Shown here: positions 23,884 through 33,872 of the stretch, one piece after another
Numbering within the stretch: the first letter of the stretch is position 1
Layout of the letters: each line of letters opens with the position of its first letter
NCBI GenBank assembly: GCA_947625025.1
Contig: CANQMQ010000005.1
Coordinates: 1 to 64,000, forward strand
Length of the DNA stretch: 64,000 nucleotides
Direction of reading: 5' to 3'
Origin: an uncultured Clostridia bacterium
Lineage (GTDB): Bacteria; Bacillota; Clostridia; Christensenellales; Borkfalkiaceae
The notes under the pieces: model-generated
The model's input: the letters and a program-made list of their open reading frames with translations, nothing else
What the model was told of the DNA's origin: nothing
The model's database searches: none
Made by a program: the position numbers and the translations under genes

Positions 23884-26697
23884 TCACAGAACTTTTTTGA
23901 GCCATTGGCCCGTATACGAATATTCCACCTCGGCAACCTCTTCGGGGGTGCCCGTCGCCACGATCTCGCCGCCGCAATCCCCCCCTTCGGGGCCCAAATC
24001 GAGGATGTAATCGGCAACTTTTACGACGTCGAGGTTGTGCTCGATGACGACGACGGTGTTCCCGCCGTCCCTCAGGCGAAGGAGTATCTTGACAAGTTTA
24101 TCGACGTCGTAACTCGAGAGGCCCGTCGTGGGCTCATCGAGGATGTAGAACGTCTTGCCCGTGGAGCGCTTGGAGAGCTCGGTGGCAAGCTTCACCCGCT
24201 GCGCCTCGCCCCCCGAGAGGGTGGTCGAGCTCTGCCCCAATTTGATGTAGCCCAACCCAACCTCGTTGAGAGTGGAAATCTTATTGTAGATGGAGGCCTG
24301 CCTGCGGAAGAACTCGCACGCCTCCTCCACCGTCATATCGAGCACGTCCGCGATCGACTTGCCCTTATATTTTACTTCGAGCGTCTCGCGGTTATACCGC
24401 TTTCCCCCGCACACTTCGCAGGGGACGTAGACATCGGGCAGGAAGTGCATCTCGATCTTCATGATGCCGTCTCCCTGGCAGTTCTCGCACCTGCCCCCCG
24501 CGACGTTGAAGGAGAACCGCCCCGATTTGAAGCCCATCGTCTTGGCGTCGGGAGTGGCGGCGAAGAGCTCCCTTATCGCGGTGAATACCCCCGTATACGT
24601 TGCGGGGTTGGAGCGGGGCGTCCTGCCGATGGGGGATTGGTCGATGGCAATTACCTTATCGAAGTACTCCAAGCCCTCGAAATCTCCGTGGCTTCCCGTG
24701 GGCCGCCTTGCGCCGTTTAAGGCATTGGCGAGCACGGGGAGAAGAATTTCGTTGACGAGGGAAGATTTTCCCGAACCGCTCACCCCCGTGACTACCGTAA
24801 GGAGCCCTGCGGGGATCTGGGCGGTGAAGCCCTTCAGGTTGTTTTGGCGGCAATCCTTCACCCGCAGCCACCTGCCGTCGGGGGCCTTGCGGACGGAGGG
24901 CACCTCGATCTTTCTCCGCCCTGCGAGGAAGTCTCCCGTGATCGAGCGGGGCTCGTTCATGAGGTCCTCCACGCTCCCGCAAGCGACCACTTCCCCGCCG
25001 TGGATGCCTGCCATCGGGCCGATATCCACAAGGTAATCGGCGGCCCGCATGGTATCTTCATCGTGTTCGACGACGATGAGGGTATTCCCGAGGTCCCGAA
25101 GCCCCTTTAAGGAGGCGAGCAGCCGCTCGTTGTCCCGCTGATGGAGGCCGATGGAGGGCTCATCGAGGATGTAGAGTACTCCCGAGAGTGCGCTCCCGAT
25201 TTGGGTGGCGAGGCGGATCCTCTGGCTCTCCCCGCCCGAGAGCGTTACGGCGCTCCGCGAGAGGGTGAGGTAATCGAGCCCGACGCCGATGAGGAAGTCG
25301 ATGCGGGCACGAATTTCCTTCAAGATGATGTCCCCAATCGCATGTTGGGTGGGTGTGAGGGGGAGGTCCTGTAACCATGCCTTGAGCAGCCGCACGGGCA
25401 TATCGCAGACCTCGGCGATGTTCTTGCCCCCTACCGTGACCGCAAGCGCCTCCTTTTTCAAGCGTTTGCCGTGGCAATCGGGGCAGGGCGCCGTGCGCAT
25501 GTACCGCTCGATATCCCACTTCACGCTCACCGAAGCGGTCTGCTCGTAACGGCGCTGCAGGTTGCACACGAACCCTTCCCATGCCGCCTGATAGGTGGAG
25601 TGCATGGTGCGGGTGTTGTATTCGAGTTCGATTTTCTCCCCCCCGTTGCCGTACATCAGAAGGTCGAAAACCCCTTCGGGGAGGTCCTTCACGGGCACAT
25701 CCATCGAGAAGCCGTAGCGGCGGGAGAGTGCCATGAGGTAGGTTTGGGTGACGGTGGAGGAATCGAGATTCCAACCGCTGATGCGGATGGCCCCCTCGCG
25801 GAGGGATTTGGTGCGGTCGGGGCAAATGAGGTCGGCATCCACCTTTTGGGTGAACCCGAGCCCCGAGCAGGTGGGGCATGCCCCCCACACGGTGTTGAAG
25901 GAGAAGAGGCGGGGCTCGATTTCCTCGATGGAAATGCCGCAGTCGGGGCAGGCGTAGCGGGAGGAATACAGCGTCTCCTCCCCCTCGCAGTCCACCGTAA
26001 CGAGGCCGTCTGCAAGTTTCAGGGCAGTCTCAAGGCTCTCCGTAAGCCGCTTTAAGATGCCCTCCTTTACGATGAGGCGGTCTACCACCACCGAAATGTT
26101 GTGCTTGTTGTTCTTCTCGAGGGGAATATCTTCCTGTAAATCGTATAGGATGCCGTCTATCTTGACGCGGGCAAAGCCGCTCTTTCTATAGGAGGCGAGC
26201 TCCTTCTTGTATTCCCCCTTCTTCCCCCTTACGACGGGTGCGGACACCATGATCTTACTGCCTGCGGGCAGTTCCATCACGCGGTCTGCAATTTCATCCA
26301 CCGTCTGGCGGCGGATCTCCCTGCCGCAGTTGGGGCAGTGCGGCGTCCCCGCACGGGCGAAGAAGAGGCGGAGGTAATCGTAAATTTCGGTGACCGTCCC
26401 CACCGTGGAGCGGGGATTGTGCGAGGTCGTCTTTTGGTCGATGGAGATGGCGGGCGAGAGGCCGTCGATGCTCTCTACATCGGGCTTCTCCATCATGCCG
26501 AGGAACTGACGGGCATAGGAGGAGAGGCTCTCCATGTACCGCCTCTGACCTTCTGCGAAGATGGTATCGAAGGCAAGGGTAGATTTCCCGCTGCCCGAAA
26601 GCCCCGTAAACACGGTGAGCGAATTGCGCGGGATATGCACATCGATGTTCTTCAAGTTATTCTCTTTTGCACCCTTGACAAATATTTCTTCTTTCAT
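23884..26697 (-). CDS. uvrA: Excinuclease ABC subunit A
   Basis: 937 residues. Two ABC ATPase halves: Walker [10 protein letters not shown] and GVSGSGKSS; signatures [14 protein letters not shown] and [14 protein letters not shown]. Zinc modules CPDCG...CPTCSG and CENCQGD...CEVCGG are intact. With UvrB it scans DNA for bulky damage. Start at 26697 ([20 protein letters not shown]) matches the family; the nearest purine-rich site (GAGGAA) is rather distant, and longer in-frame starts run into a dispersed repeat. Confidence 0.97.
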   Translation of the reverse strand: MKEEIFVKGAKENNLKNIDVHIPRNSLTVFTGLSGSGKSTLAFDTIFAEGQRRYMESLSSYARQFLGMMEKPDVESIDGLSPAISIDQKTTSHNPRSTVGTVTEIYDYLRLFFARAGTPHCPNCGREIRRQTVDEIADRVMELPAGSKIMVSAPVVRGKKGEYKKELASYRKSGFARVKIDGILYDLQEDIPLEKNNKHNISVVVDRLIVKEGILKRLTESLETALKLADGLVTVDCEGEETLYSSRYACPDCGISIEEIEPRLFSFNTVWGACPTCSGLGFTQKVDADLICPDRTKSLREGAIRISGWNLDSSTVTQTYLMALSRRYGFSMDVPVKDLPEGVFDLLMYGNGGEKIELEYNTRTMHSTYQAAWEGFVCNLQRRYEQTASVSVKWDIERYMRTAPCPDCHGKRLKKEALAVTVGGKNIAEVCDMPVRLLKAWLQDLPLTPTQHAIGDIILKEIRARIDFLIGVGLDYLTLSRSAVTLSGGESQRIRLATQIGSALSGVLYILDEPSIGLHQRDNERLLASLKGLRDLGNTLIVVEHDEDTMRAADYLVDIGPMAGIHGGEVVACGSVEDLMNEPRSITGDFLAGRRKIEVPSVRKAPDGRWLRVKDCRQNNLKGFTAQIPAGLLTVVTGVSGSGKSSLVNEILLPVLANALNGARRPTGSHGDFEGLEYFDKVIAIDQSPIGRTPRSNPATYTGVFTAIRELFAATPDAKTMGFKSGRFSFNVAGGRCENCQGDGIMKIEMHFLPDVYVPCEVCGGKRYNRETLEVKYKGKSIADVLDMTVEEACEFFRRQASIYNKISTLNEVGLGYIKLGQSSTTLSGGEAQRVKLATELSKRSTGKTFYILDEPTTGLSSYDVDKLVKILLRLRDGGNTVVVIEHNLDVVKVADYILDLGPEGGDCGGEIVATGTPEEVAEVEYSYTGQWLKKVL

Positions 26698-26715
26698 ATG
26701 CTTTTTTATTTTTCC

Positions 26716-26995
26716 TCTTCTCTCACTCTTCTCTCGGCCCCTTCGGGGCCTCGGAATGAGGGGGGGATTGGCTCGGAATGAGGGAAAAAGAAATTTACTC
26801 ATGCCGCAAGTGGCAGCCCTCTCCCCTTCCTCACCCCTCTTTTCTTTCCTCATCCCGAACCCCCGTAGGGGGTGAGGGGATAGGCCGCAAAGGAGCGGAA
26901 TTCTTCTCTCTCCCCCCTCTTCATCCTCTTTTCTTCCTCACCTCATCCCTCCTCTCTCTCCTCATCCCGAAGCTCCGTAGGAGCTGAGGGGAGGG
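26716..26995. repeat. Dispersed repeat cluster upstream of uvrA
   Basis: CTCGGCCCCTTCGGGGCCTCGGAATGAGG, CTCATCCCGAACCCCC-GTA-GGGGGTGAG and CTCATCCCGAAGCTCC-GTA-GGAGCTGAG type hairpin units. Fills the gap to the GIY-YIG gene; I see no promoter in it. Confidence 0.8.
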
Positions 26996-27000
26996 GGCAA

Positions 27001-27294
27001 TCAAAAGAAATCCTCGGATAGATCCCTCCACGTTGGATTCTGCTCAACAACCAATTCTTCCTTATTCGCACGGGATAGCTTCTTAAAGCGTTTCTCGCAG
27101 GCTATGGCGTCTACCGTCATGCGGAACTGCGTATAGTACACCAACTTCGTACACCCATTCGTCTTGGTATACCCATCATAAACCCCGTTTTTGTGTTCAT
27201 ACACCCGACGCGCAAGGTCGTGCGTCATGCCGATATAGAGCATCGAATTATCCGGACTTGCCATCATGTAGACAAAACAATCACTGCCCGCCAT
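27001..27294 (-). CDS. GIY-YIG domain protein (YhbQ/UPF0213-like)
   Basis: 97 residues that are a stand-alone GIY-YIG nuclease fold: FVYMMASPDNSMLYIGMTHDLARRVYEHKNG, with GYTKTNGCTKLVYYTQF and a basic EKRFKKLSRANKEELV helix. The terminal Y of GIY and of YIG are present as VYM and YIG, and the Arg in ARRV is conserved. Substrate unknown; relatives are found in many Firmicutes. GAGGAG precedes the ATG. Repeat clusters lie on both sides, between uvrA and uvrB. Confidence 0.88.
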   Translation of the reverse strand: MAGSDCFVYMMASPDNSMLYIGMTHDLARRVYEHKNGVYDGYTKTNGCTKLVYYTQFRMTVDAIACEKRFKKLSRANKEELVVEQNPTWRDLSEDFF

Positions 27295-27339
27295 ACGGAA
27301 ACTCCTCTTGGGTTTTTTATTTTTACTTACTTTTCTCTC

Positions 27340-27632
27340 GCCCTTCTCTCGGCCCCTTCGGGGCCTCGGAATGAGGGGTGGGGACGGACTACTTCGCCCG
27401 GCGGGCTCGTGTCGCCGCAGTGGTTGCAGAATCAGGAGCGGCGAGCGGAATGAGGGGGCTGAGGGGACAAGGCCGCGAAGGAACGGAATCTCCTCTCTCT
27501 CCTCATCCCGAACCCCCGTAGGGGGTGAGGGGACAGGCTGCGGAGAAACGGAGCCTCCTCTCTCTTCATCCTTCCTCTCTCCTCATCCCGTTCTCTCGGC
27601 CCCTTCGGGGCCTCGGAATGAGGGATGGGGGA
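27340..27632. repeat. Dispersed repeat cluster
   Basis: Several hairpin units with GGCCCCTTCGGGGCC and CCCCC-GTA-GGGGG cores, plus the CGCCGCAGTGGTTGCAGAATC module. No coding sequence. Confidence 0.8.
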
Positions 27633-27635
27633 GGC

Positions 27636-28223
27636 CTATTTTAAGATGGAAAGCAAATGGCGGACGGTGGCGTCGAGCTGGCGCCAATTGGCCCCGCCGT
27701 AGCGAATTTCACGGGCGCGGTGGACGTTGTGCTTGCCCACGGCGAGCACGGCGTACACCCCCAAATTCTGGGCGCTGAGGCAGGCCTCCAAGCTATCGTC
27801 AACCAAAATGGGGATGCCATGTTCGTGACAGTACGCCCCTTTATCCCAAAACGGGATTTCGGCGACCAACTCATCGTAGGGAATTTTGCGCTTCTCCAAC
27901 CAATCGCGGGAGACCTTCTCGGCGTTGCCGAACCACTCCTTATCGCGGGCGGTTACAATGACGACTTCGTGGCCGTCCCTTCTCCACCCTTCGAGGGCCT
28001 CCTTGGCGCCCTTACGCGCATCGGCCTCCGTAAACGTGGCGATGCCCCCATCCCGAAGGAAGGCAATCACGTCCTCCTCCTTCCAATCGAAAACCTCCAA
28101 CATGGAGCCCGCAAACTCCCTCTGCAGGTGGAAATCGAGGCCCTTGCGCTCGATGTAGGCGGAGGCCCGCCCCACGCGGTCTACGATGTTCAACGTATCA
28201 TCGATATCGACGGCTATCTTCAT
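27636..28223 (-). CDS. HAD-family 5'-nucleotidase-like protein
   Basis: 195 residues. HAD motif I is MKIAVDIDDTLNIVDR; motif II is VVIVTARDKEWFG; a Lys and the LVDDSLEACLSA motif follow. This order fits the NT5C (5',3'-deoxyribonucleotidase)/YqfW group. AGAGGT precedes the ATG. The gene begins 13 nt after the uvrB stop, so it is co-transcribed with uvrB; a nucleotide-pool role next to excision repair is an inference. Confidence 0.85.
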   Translation of the reverse strand: MKIAVDIDDTLNIVDRVGRASAYIERKGLDFHLQREFAGSMLEVFDWKEEDVIAFLRDGGIATFTEADARKGAKEALEGWRRDGHEVVIVTARDKEWFGNAEKVSRDWLEKRKIPYDELVAEIPFWDKGAYCHEHGIPILVDDSLEACLSAQNLGVYAVLAVGKHNVHRAREIRYGGANWRQLDATVRHLLSILK

Positions 28224-28236
28224 TTGTAACCTCTCT

Positions 28237-30204
28237 TCAGCTCTGTTTTCTCATGCGGCGCTTGAGTTCGTTGATGGTCTCACGGATCTCGATGGCCTTT
28301 TCGAAGTCGAGGGCGTTGGAAGCGATGCGCATGAGCGCCTTCAGCTTCTCTATCTCCTCGGGGATATCCTTATACGCGAGCTCCGCCCCTTTCTTGGGCT
28401 TGCCCGTAATCGAAAGGGTGGATTTGACTTCCTTGATGATGGTCTTGGGCACGATGCCGTGCGCCTCGTTGTATGCCTTCTGCACGGTGCGGCGGCGGTT
28501 GGTCTCCCCGATGGCCCGCTCCATGCTCCCCGTCATTTCGTCGGCATACATAATGACATGCCCCTCCGCATTGCGGGCGGCACGGCCAATTGTCTGCACG
28601 AGGGAGGTCTCACTGCGCAAGAACCCCTCCTTATCGGCATCGAGGATGGCGACGAGCTTGACTTCGGGCAGATCCAACCCCTCCCGCAGCAGGTTGATGC
28701 CGCACAGCACATCGAATTCTCCGCTCCTGAGGCCGTTGATGATGTCGATGCGTTCCAAGGTATCGATATCCGAGTGCATGTAGCGGACCTTGACGCCCGC
28801 CTCCTTCATGTAATCGGTGAGGCTCTCCGCCATACGCTTGGTGAGGGTGGTAACGAGTACCCTGCCCCCTTTTTCCACCGTACGCCTCACTTCGGAGAGC
28901 AAGTCGTCGATTTGCCCCTTGGTGGGCTTTACGGTGACTTCGGGATCGAGTAGCCCCGTGGGGCGGATGAGCTGCTCGACGACGTTGCCCGCGATGCCGA
29001 GCTCGTAGGGGGCGGGGGTCGCCGAAATGCAAATGAGTTGGGGGACGCGGGCGTCGAATTCCTCAAACGTCAGGGGACGGTTGTCGAATGCGGACTGCAT
29101 GCGGAAGCCGTACTCCACGAGGTTTATCTTCCTCGCCCTGTCCCCGTTGTACATCGCACGGATCTGCGGAATTGTCATGTGGCTCTCGTCGATAAAGACG
29201 AGGAAGTTTTGGGGGAAGTAATCGAGGAGGGTGAAGGAGGGCTCTCCGGGGCGCCTCCCATCGAAGTAGCGGGAATAGTTCTCGATGCCCGAGCAATACC
29301 CGATCTCCCGCATCATCTCGAGGTCGTGCTCCGTCCTCTGGCGGAGGCGCTGGGCCTCGAGGAGCTTGCCCTGTGCCTCAAACGCCTTCACTTCCCCCTC
29401 CAAATCCTCTTCGATCATCGCAAGGGCGGAAGTGAGCCGTTCACTGCCCACCGCGTAGTGGCTTGCGGGGAAAATGACGGCATGCTTTAAGGTGGATACG
29501 ATCTTTCCCGTCACCACATCCTCTTCGCAGATGCGGTCTATCTCATCCCCGAAGAACTCCACCCGCACGGCAACTTCGGAATTGGATGCGGGGAAAATCT
29601 CGACGATGTCCCCCCGCACGCGGAAGGTGGAGCGCTTGAAATCCATATCGTTGCGGGAATATTGGATATCGACGAGGCGGGATAGAAGCTCCTGCCGCTC
29701 CATTTGCTGCCCCGGGCGGAGGGAGATGCCGAGGCGGAAGAACTCTTCGGGGGCGCCGAGGCCGTAAATACAGGAGACGGAGGAGACCACAATGACGTCG
29801 TCCCGCTCCCCCAAGGAGCAGGTGGCGGCATTGCGGAGCTTATCTATCTCATCGTTCATGGACATATCCTTCTCGATGTAGGTATCGGTGGAAGGAATGT
29901 AGCTCTCGGGCTGATAATAATCGTAATAAGAGACAAAGAATTCCACCCTGTTTTCGGGGAAGAATTCGCGGAATTCATTGCAGAGCTGGGCGGCGAGCGT
30001 CTTGTTGTGGGCAATCACGAGGGCGGGGCGGCCCACATTTTTTATGACGTTCGCCATCGTGAACGTCTTTCCGCTCCCCGTCACCCCCAAGAGCACCTGG
30101 GTACGGATGCCGTCGAGCACTCCCTCGGTGAGAGATCTTATCGCCTCGGGCTGGTCCCCCGTGGGCGCAAACGGCGCATGAAGTTTGAAATCGAAGTGTT
30201 CCAT
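28237..30204 (-). CDS. uvrB: Excinuclease ABC subunit B
   Basis: 655 residues. Walker [11 protein letters not shown]; the damage-probing beta-hairpin [21 protein letters not shown] near 95; helicase motifs including DESHMT and QTIGRAARN; and a C-terminal UVR domain (620-655) that contacts UvrA/UvrC. Start at 30204 ([22 protein letters not shown]) with GAGGGG upstream. A TTGACA-18-TATAAT promoter is followed by a LexA-like palindrome at the transcription start. Confidence 0.98.
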   Translation of the reverse strand: MEHFDFKLHAPFAPTGDQPEAIRSLTEGVLDGIRTQVLLGVTGSGKTFTMANVIKNVGRPALVIAHNKTLAAQLCNEFREFFPENRVEFFVSYYDYYQPESYIPSTDTYIEKDMSMNDEIDKLRNAATCSLGERDDVIVVSSVSCIYGLGAPEEFFRLGISLRPGQQMERQELLSRLVDIQYSRNDMDFKRSTFRVRGDIVEIFPASNSEVAVRVEFFGDEIDRICEEDVVTGKIVSTLKHAVIFPASHYAVGSERLTSALAMIEEDLEGEVKAFEAQGKLLEAQRLRQRTEHDLEMMREIGYCSGIENYSRYFDGRRPGEPSFTLLDYFPQNFLVFIDESHMTIPQIRAMYNGDRARKINLVEYGFRMQSAFDNRPLTFEEFDARVPQLICISATPAPYELGIAGNVVEQLIRPTGLLDPEVTVKPTKGQIDDLLSEVRRTVEKGGRVLVTTLTKRMAESLTDYMKEAGVKVRYMHSDIDTLERIDIINGLRSGEFDVLCGINLLREGLDLPEVKLVAILDADKEGFLRSETSLVQTIGRAARNAEGHVIMYADEMTGSMERAIGETNRRRTVQKAYNEAHGIVPKTIIKEVKSTLSITGKPKKGAELAYKDIPEEIEKLKALMRIASNALDFEKAIEIRETINELKRRMRKQS

Positions 30205-30217
30205 GGCCCCTCGAAGC

Positions 30218-30261
30218 AAAACATTTGTTTTATTATACCGCGCTGTGCGGGGAGATGTCAA
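30218..30261 (-). promoter_or_regulatory. uvrB promoter with LexA-like palindrome
   Basis: TTGACA (30261-30256), 18-nt spacer, TATAAT (30237-30232), then AAAACAAATGTTTT (30231-30218). The palindrome abuts the -10 and covers the start site. It shares AACA-N-ATGTT with the Bacillus SOS box GAACATATGTTC. Confidence 0.65.
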
Positions 30262-30268
30262 GCCTTTT

Positions 30269-30634
30269 TCAGGATAAAAGCAGTTTTAAGATGAGCCCGA
30301 GGGCGGCGGAGAGTACCCCGCAGACGGCGGCCAAAAATAGCCTTGCGGCGAGGGTACGGCGGCGGGCGACGTCGCTCCTTTTGAAGTTGAGCCCCGCCTC
30401 CCGCATGTGGATGCAATAGGTCTTTTCCCCCTTCCTGTCGCAGAGGTCGAGTTCGAAGAACCCGTCGAGCTGAAGGGAGTAGAGGGCGCGCTCCGCGTTC
30501 TCCTCATCGAAGCCCTTGGGGAGGACGTTGAGGAGTTCATAGGGAGAGACGAGAAAGCGGACTTTCCCCTGTGAAAGGGAAAACACGGCACCCATGACCG
30601 CGTTCTCCCGCTTGGATAGCCGTGAATCGTACAT
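30269..30634 (-). CDS. Small winged-helix-like protein with C-terminal membrane anchor (paralogue B)
   Basis: 121 residues: a soluble alpha/beta part (1-85; [32 protein letters not shown] resembles a winged-helix recognition region), then a basic stretch and one C-terminal hydrophobic segment (about 97-120). It resembles the preceding protein in length, order and the shared YCI-H/R-(M/V)-x-x-AG motif, so the two look like a tandem duplication. The ATG lies one base after the TGA of the preceding gene with no clear Shine-Dalgarno, implying translational coupling. Confidence 0.7.
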   Translation of the reverse strand: MYDSRLSKRENAVMGAVFSLSQGKVRFLVSPYELLNVLPKGFDEENAERALYSLQLDGFFELDLCDRKGEKTYCIHMREAGLNFKRSDVARRRTLAARLFLAAVCGVLSAALGLILKLLLS

Positions 30635-30635
30635 A

Positions 30636-31004
30636 TCAGAGAAGGAGGGCGGCGAACACGAGCACACTGAACATTCCGCCCAAGGCGCCGCCGAGCGCGG
30701 CACACAGGGCGACGCGCGTCCGTTCGAGCGCCGCTTCCTTGGCATCCTGTTTGAGGCGGGGCAGGTATTCCCTTCCCGCCGCAAGGACGCGGATGCAGTA
30801 CGTCCCCTCTTCGGCATAGCGGATCTCGATGAGCCGCCGTTCGGAGAGTTCTTCGAGGCGGGGGCGAAGGGAGGCCCCTTCGGGAAGGGCGGAGGCAAGT
30901 TCGTGCTCCTCCACCACCGTAAACCCGCCCCCCTTGCAGAGGGTATTGATCGCGGAAAGCAGTGCGCAGGATTCAGCTGTCATTCTGAAAAAGAGTATGC
31001 GCAA
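30636..31004 (-). CDS. Small winged-helix-like protein with C-terminal membrane anchor (paralogue A)
   Basis: Up to 122 residues: a soluble winged-helix-like region (EEHELASALPEGASLRPRLEELSERRLIEIRYAEEGTYCIRV) and a single C-terminal hydrophobic helix (AALGGALGGMFSVLVFAALLL). The start is uncertain: TTG at 31004 has GGGGAG too close, ATG at 30983 has no site. It begins ~19 nt after the upstream membrane-protein gene. Function unknown; the tail-anchored regulator arrangement is an inference. Confidence 0.65.
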   Translation of the reverse strand: MRILFFRMTAESCALLSAINTLCKGGGFTVVEEHELASALPEGASLRPRLEELSERRLIEIRYAEEGTYCIRVLAAGREYLPRLKQDAKEAALERTRVALCAALGGALGGMFSVLVFAALLL

Positions 31005-31023
31005 ACTCCCCGCCCCTCATGCG

Positions 31024-32118
31024 TCAACCGCCGATGAGCGATGTGAACAGGTTGCAATCGTAGAGCATCCTCGAATAGGGTGCGGAGCGGAGCATGGAGA
31101 CGAAACCCTCCCCCCATGTCTGCAAGGTAGCCGTAATTCCCTCCAGGGCGCCGCCCACGCCGCCCGGCAATCCTTCGATCAGGCCGCCTATTGCGCCCGT
31201 TGCAAGGTAGTGGACGGTGAAATCGAATACGCAGCCGAGGGCGAAGATGAAGGCATAGGAGATGAGGGCGAGCAAGAACCCATCGATGATGGCGACGGCA
31301 CGGACGTAGCGGATCCTGCGGATGAGGGCGGCGAGCGGCCAGAAGATAAGGCAGAGCGCCACGAAGAGCAGGAGGAAGGTAACGAACAGCACGATGGCGT
31401 CCCCGATGAGGGAGGCGGCGACGGGGCTCATGTTGGGGAACCAGCCCGCAACGCCCGCCGCAACGTTCCTGAGGAAATCCCACCCCAAAATACCGTAGAG
31501 GGAGACCGAGAAGGAGACGAGCGTCGCAAGCAGGAGGATGAACCCGAGGAGCGTCCTCGCAAAGCCCACTCTCCACCCCAAGCGGAGGAACAGGATAAAG
31601 ACCGTAACCGTAAAGAGGTCGAAGAGGTAGGGAGAGACGATCTCCCAAATGGGCATCCTCCACACGATGTCTACGATCTCGATGGGCATCACATGGTTGA
31701 GGAAGGGAAGGGCGAAGGAGACGGGCACGAGGAGAATGACGACGAGGTCTAAAACGGCCGTCAGCGCCCCCAAGATACGGTCGCATACGCGGAAGAAGGT
31801 AGGTGCGGGCTGATACCTCTTGTGCATCCCCCAACGGATGAGGCCCCCCGCGCCGAGCACGATGCCGCCCGCGGCGAAGGGAATGACGGCGGAGACGATG
31901 AACCCCACCGTGGCCCCGGCCCCCCCGCCGAATTTTTCAAAGAGGATGGCGCCCGAGACGGTGAGCACGGCGGCGAGCGGAAGTTGCCATGCCAGCCAGC
32001 TCATCTGCGTAAACTTGCGGAATGCGCCGTAGAGGCAGCAGCAAATGCCAAATACGCATGCCGCGGCAATCAGAATTCCCGTGAGGGCTTCATTGGAAAT
32101 GAGTAAATTGTTCAGCAA
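31024..32118 (-). CDS. Polytopic membrane protein, unknown
   Basis: 364 residues with about eight to nine hydrophobic segments and short loops; Gly-rich, amphipathic C terminus (GAIGGLIEGLPGGVGGALEGI) like the tail of CvpA-type proteins, but a family assignment is not secure. Start is TTG at 32118, supported by GAGGAGG 6 nt upstream. It sits 12 nt downstream of glnS and directly upstream of the two small tail-anchored proteins, so the four probably form one transcript. Confidence 0.7.
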   Translation of the reverse strand: MLNNLLISNEALTGILIAAACVFGICCCLYGAFRKFTQMSWLAWQLPLAAVLTVSGAILFEKFGGGAGATVGFIVSAVIPFAAGGIVLGAGGLIRWGMHKRYQPAPTFFRVCDRILGALTAVLDLVVILLVPVSFALPFLNHVMPIEIVDIVWRMPIWEIVSPYLFDLFTVTVFILFLRLGWRVGFARTLLGFILLLATLVSFSVSLYGILGWDFLRNVAAGVAGWFPNMSPVAASLIGDAIVLFVTFLLLFVALCLIFWPLAALIRRIRYVRAVAIIDGFLLALISYAFIFALGCVFDFTVHYLATGAIGGLIEGLPGGVGGALEGITATLQTWGEGFVSMLRSAPYSRMLYDCNLFTSLIGG

Positions 32119-32130
32119 GGGAAACCTCCT

Positions 32131-33756
32131 CTATTTGTTGAAGTTGTCCTTCAGGGAGACCACTTCGGAGAGGACGAGCCTATCGTCCTCGGTGCACTTC
32201 TTGTAGTACCCCGTGCGCATGAGTTGGAATACCTCTCCCTCGGGCGCCGCAAGGAGGGCGGGCTCCGCCTTGGCATGGAAGATGTGTTCGCTGTCGAGAC
32301 GGATGCGTTCGGAGAAATCCTGCCCCGCGTATTCGGCATCGCGGAGGAGGTGATCGTACTGCCTCAGTTCTGCATCGACCGCCCGCTCTGCGTTCACCCA
32401 GTGAATGACGCCCTTTGCCTTGATGCCGCTCGTATCCGAACCGCTGCGGCTTTCGGGGAAGTAGGTGCACTTCACTTCGGTGACGTTGCCCGCAGCGTCG
32501 GTGACCACTTCGTCCGCACGGACGATGTAGGCGCTCTTGAGGCGGACGTAGCCGCCGAGCTTCAAGCGGTAATACTTGGGGGGCGGATCGAGGGAGAAAT
32601 CCGAACGCTCGATGTAGAGCGTCTTTCCGAAGGCGATGCCCCGCTCTCCCGCATGTTCATCGAATTGGTTGATGCCGAAGGGCACCTCTTCCTCCCCCTC
32701 ATAGTTGGTGACGGTGAGCTTCAAGGGGTCTACGACGGCCATGGCGCGGGGGGCACGGAGGTTGAGGTAATCGCGCACCACCGCCTCAAAGTAGCTGATC
32801 TCACACTCCGAATTGGCCTTGGTGACGCCCGCACGGGCACAGAAATCAAGGATGGCACCCGCGGGGATGCCGCGGTTCCGAAGCCCTGCCAAGGTGGGCA
32901 TACGGGGGTCGTCCCATCCGTGCACCGAGCCCTCCTCGACGAGCTTCTTTAAGTACCGCTTGCTCATCACGAGGTTGGTGAGGTTGAGCCGCGCGAATTC
33001 GATCTGGCGGGGCTTGGGGCTGAAGCCGAGGGTGAGCCCCACCCAATCGTAGAGCGGGCGGTGATCCTCAAACTCGAGGGTGCACAGGGAGTGGGTGACG
33101 CCCTGCATGTAATCGCAGATGGGGTGGGCGTAATCGTACATGGGGTAGATGCACCACTTGTCCCCCGTGCGGTGATGGGTGGCATGCAGGATGCGGTAGA
33201 TGACGGGGTCCCTTAAGTTGACGTTGGGAGATGCCATGTCTATCTTCGCCCGAAGGCACTTCTCGCCGTCCGCATACTTGCCCGCCTTCATTGCACGGAA
33301 GAGAGCTAAGTTCTCCTCGGGCGTCCTGTTGCGGTAGGGGCTCTCGGTGCCGGGCTCGGTGAGGGTGCCCCGCGTCTCACGGATCTCATCGGGGGAGAGG
33401 TCGCATACGAATGCCTTCCCCATCTCGATGAGCCGCTCTGCGAAGTCGTAGATGACGTCGAAGAAGTCGGAGGCGTATACCTCTCTCTCCCAGCGGTACC
33501 CGAGCCACTCGATGTCCTTACGGATGGCATCGACGTACTCCGTCTTTTCCTTGGAGGGGTTGGTGTCGTCGAAGAAGAGGTTGCACTTGCCACCGTACTT
33601 CTGCGCGGTGCCGAAGTTGACGAACATGCTCTTGGCATGCCCGATGTGCAAATAGCCGTTGGGCTCGGGCGGGAAGCGCGTCTGCACCGCCTTCACCTTC
33701 CCCGCTTCGAGGTCGCTATCGATGATTTGTTGGATAAAATTTTCCGCTTCCGCCAT
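32131..33756 (-). CDS. glnS: Glutaminyl-tRNA synthetase
   Basis: 541 residues, class I synthetase. HIGH motif in RFPPEPNGYLHIGHAKS, FFDDTNPSKEKTEYVDAI, and the KMSKS equivalent VMSKRYLKKLV near 265; two C-terminal beta-barrel anticodon-binding domains follow. It is GlnRS rather than GluRS by DDTNP and the overall C-terminal half. Start at 33756 with GGGG upstream. GlnRS implies direct Gln-tRNA charging instead of (or beside) the GatCAB route usual in Firmicutes. A TATAAT lies at 33805-33800. Confidence 0.96.
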   Translation of the reverse strand: MAEAENFIQQIIDSDLEAGKVKAVQTRFPPEPNGYLHIGHAKSMFVNFGTAQKYGGKCNLFFDDTNPSKEKTEYVDAIRKDIEWLGYRWEREVYASDFFDVIYDFAERLIEMGKAFVCDLSPDEIRETRGTLTEPGTESPYRNRTPEENLALFRAMKAGKYADGEKCLRAKIDMASPNVNLRDPVIYRILHATHHRTGDKWCIYPMYDYAHPICDYMQGVTHSLCTLEFEDHRPLYDWVGLTLGFSPKPRQIEFARLNLTNLVMSKRYLKKLVEEGSVHGWDDPRMPTLAGLRNRGIPAGAILDFCARAGVTKANSECEISYFEAVVRDYLNLRAPRAMAVVDPLKLTVTNYEGEEEVPFGINQFDEHAGERGIAFGKTLYIERSDFSLDPPPKYYRLKLGGYVRLKSAYIVRADEVVTDAAGNVTEVKCTYFPESRSGSDTSGIKAKGVIHWVNAERAVDAELRQYDHLLRDAEYAGQDFSERIRLDSEHIFHAKAEPALLAAPEGEVFQLMRTGYYKKCTEDDRLVLSEVVSLKDNFNK

Positions 33757-33857
33757 AACCGTACCCCATTTCGTATATAAAAAAATCCGATACAAATCTA
33801 TTATAACATATTTCTTTGGAAAATGATAGTTTTTAAGAGGTGTTTTTTTGGAAAATG

Positions 33858-33866
33858 TGCTATAAT
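33858..33866 (+). promoter_or_regulatory. Extended -10 promoter, leaderless, of the PAP2 gene
   Basis: TGCTATAAT (33858-33866) is an extended -10; six bases separate it from the ATG at 33873. No good -35 is seen, as expected for extended -10 promoters. Confidence 0.65.
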
Positions 33867-33872
33867 CAAGGT

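Noticed and set aside
30269-30898. A 209-codon version of the second tail-anchored protein starting at 30898
   Set aside because: The first 88 codons overlap the preceding gene in another frame and are Pro/Arg-rich shadow sequence; the ATG at 30634 is coupled to the upstream stop.
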